NCBI RefSeq assembly: GCF_014201195.1
Contig: NZ_JACHDS010000001.1
Location: 930,001-994,000 of the forward strand
From: Nocardiopsis mwathae
GTDB lineage: Bacteria > Actinomycetota > Actinomycetes > Streptosporangiales > Streptosporangiaceae
DNA: 64,000 nt
Direction of reading: 5' to 3'
Within the stretch, counting starts at the first letter, position 1. Every line of letters starts with the position of its first letter. The notes beneath the pieces were generated by a model. The model was not told the origin of the DNA. It did not search any database and saw only the letters and a list, made by a program, of their open reading frames with translations. A program made the translations under genes and the position numbers. Below, in pieces: positions 60,916-64,000 of this stretch.

Positions 60916-62031
60916 CTACTCGACCTCGGCGGCCAGCACGTCGGGGGTGACGTTCTCGACGGTCTCCCGCGTCACGAACAGCGGGCGCCCCGGGCCGGAG
61001 GTGACCCGCTGGGCCACGCGGTCGCTGAACGCCGCCTGTCCGGCCGCGTTGGGGTGGAAAGTGCTGCGATCCACCCTGATGCCATCGCTCAGGTCGCGCA
61101 GGAGCACCCCGTTGAGCCACGGTTCGTCGGCGTCCACCTCGTGGCCCCGGAACACGGTGTAGAGGTCGACGAACTCCACGCTGCCGACCTGGCCCTCGTC
61201 GTAGATCTCGGCATCGGCGCGGTTGACCGCGTTCTCCAGCCGCAGGTTGAAGCGCTTGATGGTGGAGTTCAGCCACTTCTGGTCGCCGACCGTCAGCGTG
61301 TAGTACATGCCCTCGGGCTTCTCGGCGAACAGCCGCGGATAGCCGAGCACGACGACGCGGGCGTCGGGCGCGCGGTCGCGCAGCTCCGCCAGCAGGTCGT
61401 CGAAGGTCGACTCGAAGCGCTCCATCCGCTTCTCGATGTCCTCCTCCTGACCGGTGCAGGCGTCGGCCTCCACCAGCGGCAGCCGCACCATGCAGGTCCG
61501 CAGGACCGGCGTGAAGCCCAGGTCGTTTCCGCCGATGCCGAGGGTGATCAGGGACGTGTGCGGGGTGACCTGGTCGAGCTGGGAGCCGGTCGAGCCGATC
61601 TCCTCCAGCATCGCCGTGCCCTTCTGCGAGCTGCACGCCACGAAGCCGAGCTCGCCGGCGAAGTCGTAGGCGTTGGTGAGCCGCTGGGGGTAGGCGTTGG
61701 CCGAGCGCCAGCACCCGCCGGAGCGCGCGGTACCGGGCAGGTAGTCGCCGGCGCCGTCCCCGGAGGAGTAGGAGTCGCCCAGCGCCACGTAGTGGCCCCA
61801 CGTGGCCGCCTCGACGGGGGCCATCTCCACGCGCCAGTCGGGGACCTCGGGGTCGTCCTCCTCGGGCGGGACGGGCCGGTCGGGGCAGCCGCGGCCGGTG
61901 AGGTCGCACCACAGCCCCAGGGCGCCGTCGCGGGTGGCCGGGACGGCGGCGACGATGACCAGCACGAACACGAGGGAGACGGCGAGGGAGCCCAGGACCC
62001 AGGTCCGCCGCGTGAGTTCTGGTATGCGCAC
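60916..62031 (-). CDS. Membrane-anchored SGNH/GDSL hydrolase
   Basis: 371 residues. The N-terminal hydrophobic helix (about 10-33) acts as signal anchor. The SGNH blocks are HYVALGDSYSSGDGAGDYLP (Ser), FVACSSQKGTAML, LGIGGNDLGF (Gly and Asn) and IRVDRSTFHPNAAGQAAFSD (Asp/His). Six cysteines suggest disulphides outside the cell. Members are esterases or lipases, some acting on acylated wall polymers. Substrate unknown. Confidence 0.9.
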   Translation of the reverse strand: MRIPELTRRTWVLGSLAVSLVFVLVIVAAVPATRDGALGLWCDLTGRGCPDRPVPPEEDDPEVPDWRVEMAPVEAATWGHYVALGDSYSSGDGAGDYLPGTARSGGCWRSANAYPQRLTNAYDFAGELGFVACSSQKGTAMLEEIGSTGSQLDQVTPHTSLITLGIGGNDLGFTPVLRTCMVRLPLVEADACTGQEEDIEKRMERFESTFDDLLAELRDRAPDARVVVLGYPRLFAEKPEGMYYTLTVGDQKWLNSTIKRFNLRLENAVNRADAEIYDEGQVGSVEFVDLYTVFRGHEVDADEPWLNGVLLRDLSDGIRVDRSTFHPNAAGQAAFSDRVAQRVTSGPGRPLFVTRETVENVTPDVLAAEVE

Positions 62032-62219
62032 TGTCGCGTTCTGCCTCTCGTTCTGCGCCGCCCCCGTTCTCGGGCCGGGAGGCGGCGCGACCCTGGAGGC
62101 AGGTTACCCGCAGCCGCCGGTGATCCGGCGGGGGCGCGCATGACCTCCACGGCCCGCGCCCCAGGAGGTCCGGGGCGCACCGAACCGGGTGGCCAGGTCC
62201 GGGGGGACAGGGCGGCGGG

Positions 62220-63494
62220 TCAGGTCGGCCGAGTGCTCCCCACGACGTCCAGGACCCGCTTGACCTCGACCTCGTCCAGGTCGGCGCGGGCGGTCAGCCG
62301 CAGCCGCGACCGACCGTCGGGGACGGACGGCGGTCGGAAGCACCCGACGCGGACCCCGGCCTCGCGGCACCGCCGCGCCCACGCCACCGCCGCGTCGGGG
62401 GAGGGCGCGCCGACGGATACCACCGCCGCGTCCGGAGCGTGGACGTCGAGCCCCAGTTCCCCCAGGCCCGCCGCGAGCCGCCGGGCCGTCTCCCGCAGCC
62501 GTGCGGCCCGCTCGGGCTCGGCCCGCAGCACCCGCAGTGCCGCCAGCGCCCCGGCCACCGCGGCCGGGGCCAGCCCGGTGTCGAAGATGAACGTGCGGGC
62601 GGTCTCCACCAGGTGCCGGATCACCCGCTGCGGGCCGAGCACGGCACCGCCCTGGGCCCCCAGCGCCTTCGACAGCGTCGCCGTCACGACGATGCCGCCC
62701 CGCTCGGCCGCGGGGATGCGCGCCGCGCCGAGCGCACCGCGCCCGCCGTCGCCGACCACGCCCAGACCGTGCGCGTCGTCCAGGAGCAGCGCCGCCCCCT
62801 CTTCGGCGCAGACCCGGGCGAGGGCGGGCAGGTCGGTGAGGTCGCCGTCCACGGAGAAGACCGTGTCGCTGACCACCAGGCGCCGCTCGGCGGGGTGGGC
62901 CCCCAGCGCCGCCAGCGCGGCTCCCGCATCGGCGTGGTCGAACAGCGACACCCGGGCACCCGCGGCCTTGGCCAGCCGGGTGGCGTCGATCAGCGACGCG
63001 TGGTTGTACCGGTCGCAGACCAGGTGTGCGCCGGCACCGGCCAGCGCGGTGACCATGCCGAGGTTGGCCGCGTAACCGGAGGAGAAGACGAGCGCCGCCT
63101 CGGTGCCGTAGAACGCGGCGAGCTCGGCCTCCAGCTCCCCGTGCAGCGCGGTGTCCCCGGTGACCAGCCGCGACCCGGTGGAGCCCGCCCCCCACCGCCG
63201 GGCGGCGTCGGCCGCCGCCCCGGTGACCTCGGGGTGCCGGGTCAGCCCGAGGTAGTCGTTGCCCGCCATGTCGAGCAGGTCCTCGTCGGGCACCCGGGGC
63301 CGCGTCCTGCGGGTCAACCCCGCCTCCGCCCGTGCCCGCGCGGCACCGTCCAGCCACCCGAACGGGTCGGCCCGCCCGGCGCCGCCGCGGCCGGACGCGG
63401 CCGTCGGCCCGGCATCGGCCGACACATTCGATGCCTCCACCACATTCGAGGCCTTCGACGCGGTCGACGCGTCGTCCTGCGGGTCTGTCGTCAC
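62220..63494 (-). CDS. bioF: 8-amino-7-oxononanoate synthase
   Basis: 424 residues from the GTG at 63494, with CGGAG about 7 bases upstream. An N-terminal 40-residue Ala/Ser/Asp-rich extension precedes the alpha-oxoamine synthase fold: LLDMAGNDYLGLTRHPEVTG, STGSRLVTGDTALHGELEAE, VCDRYNHASLIDATRLAKA, LLLDDAHGLGVVG, and VTATLSKALGAQGGAVLGPQ with the PLP Lys in LSKALG. It joins pimeloyl thioester to alanine in biotin synthesis. Other bio genes are not in the window. Confidence 0.88.
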   Translation of the reverse strand: MTTDPQDDASTASKASNVVEASNVSADAGPTAASGRGGAGRADPFGWLDGAARARAEAGLTRRTRPRVPDEDLLDMAGNDYLGLTRHPEVTGAAADAARRWGAGSTGSRLVTGDTALHGELEAELAAFYGTEAALVFSSGYAANLGMVTALAGAGAHLVCDRYNHASLIDATRLAKAAGARVSLFDHADAGAALAALGAHPAERRLVVSDTVFSVDGDLTDLPALARVCAEEGAALLLDDAHGLGVVGDGGRGALGAARIPAAERGGIVVTATLSKALGAQGGAVLGPQRVIRHLVETARTFIFDTGLAPAAVAGALAALRVLRAEPERAARLRETARRLAAGLGELGLDVHAPDAAVVSVGAPSPDAAVAWARRCREAGVRVGCFRPPSVPDGRSRLRLTARADLDEVEVKRVLDVVGSTRPT

Positions 63495-63994
63495 CGTGGG
63501 CTCCGATCTCCGACGGATGCCGCTGCCTGCGGACCGGTGGGGCGCCCGGCCGCCACAGCCGAGCCGCGGTACGGGCGCGGACGCACCAACGCGTCCGTAC
63601 CGGAAATCGAGGGTAGTGGGGGCGGATCTCCGGCCCCCGCACCCCCCGCTCGCGCAGGCCGAACCGGTCGCGCCGCGGCCGGTCTCCAGCCCGCCGGAGA
63701 GGCGGTACGCCCCGCGGCGTGCCCCCCTGTCCTACCGGGCCAAATGCGTGTTCACCGAAGCCCATGGGCGCGACGGCGGTACCCGTCGCGCACGCCCTCC
63801 TCGCTTGCGGACGCGCCACCGCCGGGCCGTTCGGCCCACCGGATACCGGCGCTCCCGCGCGCTCCTTCGCGACCACGCCGGTAGGACAGGGGGACACGGG
63901 TGCTAGGAGGCGGAAACGACTCTCACATGCCCGTGCCCGCATGTCATCGGTGGAACGGGACAAAGTTCTGCACCCATTTTGTGGAGGAGTCCCC
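63495..63994. promoter_or_regulatory. Divergent intergenic region with an inverted repeat near bioF
   Basis: About 500 bases between bioF and a rightward gene that begins at the window edge. GGACGC-accaac-GCGTCC (63579-63596) is flanked by GGTACG on one side and CGTACC on the other, a possible operator or hairpin 75-110 bases upstream of bioF. Around 63940-63985 the DNA is less GC-rich, consistent with a promoter for the rightward gene. Confidence 0.4.
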
Positions 63995-64000
63995 ATGCGG
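63995..64000 (+). CDS. Start of a rightward gene cut by the window edge
   Basis: Only ATGCGG (Met-Arg) is visible. GGAGGAG lies 5 bases upstream, a near-perfect ribosome-binding site, and the preceding sequence is AT-rich for this genome. The product cannot be identified. Confidence 0.5.

Overview
This window is GC-rich, densely coded bacterial DNA with the gene content of an actinomycete (Actinomycetota). The evidence is frequent GTG/TTG starts with good ribosome-binding sites, a DUF2510 protein, an SSI-type protease inhibitor, an actinobacterial DNA polymerase I-like protein, a MgtA-like mannosyltransferase, and an oligoribonuclease gene next to tRNA-His. A Nocardiopsis-like filamentous actinomycete would fit, but the genus is a guess. 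I found no transposase, phage integrase, CRISPR array or rRNA.

Layout. (1) Bases 1-12219, minus strand: a Tad/Flp pilus locus, read right to left. It holds two related zinc-ribbon proteins of unknown function, CpaB/RcpC, a CpaE ATPase fused to a TadE-type pseudopilin, a second TadE, the TadA ATPase, TadB, TadC, a two-component system joined to tadC by stop/start overlaps, the Flp pilin, and a TadE/G-like protein cut by the window edge. No prepilin peptidase is in the window. (2) 12460-14293: a two-gene unit of an atypical tryptophan 2,3-dioxygenase-superfamily enzyme and a LysE-type exporter. (3) 14893-18728: tRNA-His and its terminator, orn, a DUF2510 membrane protein and an amidase-like protein. 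(4) 19042-23709: two tandem solute-binding/VWA fusions, one with intact and one with degraded metal-binding residues, facing a membrane-anchored SSI-like inhibitor. (5) 23727-29573: TrmH methyltransferase, PadR regulator, 2-hydroxyacid dehydrogenase, DNA polymerase I-like protein, NlpC/P60 hydrolase. (6) 29821-39127: an aromatic-catabolism region. IclR regulator and gamma-glutamyltransferase genes diverge from an operon of MBL hydrolase, FAD monooxygenase, homogentisate dioxygenase, an unknown protein and fumarylacetoacetase. An IclR/PcaR-type operator lies just before the first operon gene. (7) 39150-47804: exported protein, GDPD, D-serine dehydratase-like enzyme, GH20 hexosaminidase, asparagine-synthase-like protein, double-length Lrp. 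(8) 48396-56962: transporter plus glycosyltransferase, LysR with divergent aminotransferase, second glycosyltransferase, DUF6457 protein, alanine:sodium symporter. (9) 57071-64000: thiD under a TPP riboswitch, a DUF368/PopT lipid-carrier transporter, rocD, GDSL hydrolase, bioF, and the first two codons of a rightward gene.

Cross-cutting points: a family of intergenic palindromes built on a GATCTC/GAGATC core sits at gene ends (about 23.76, 24.68, 43.12 and 57.09 kb). The strongest candidates for undescribed biology are the CpaE-TadE fusion with an internal prepilin cleavage motif, the zinc-ribbon pair beside the Tad operon, the TDO-like enzyme lacking the distal histidine, and the unknown protein inside the homogentisate operon. 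All family calls come from reading the sequence; no database search was run.
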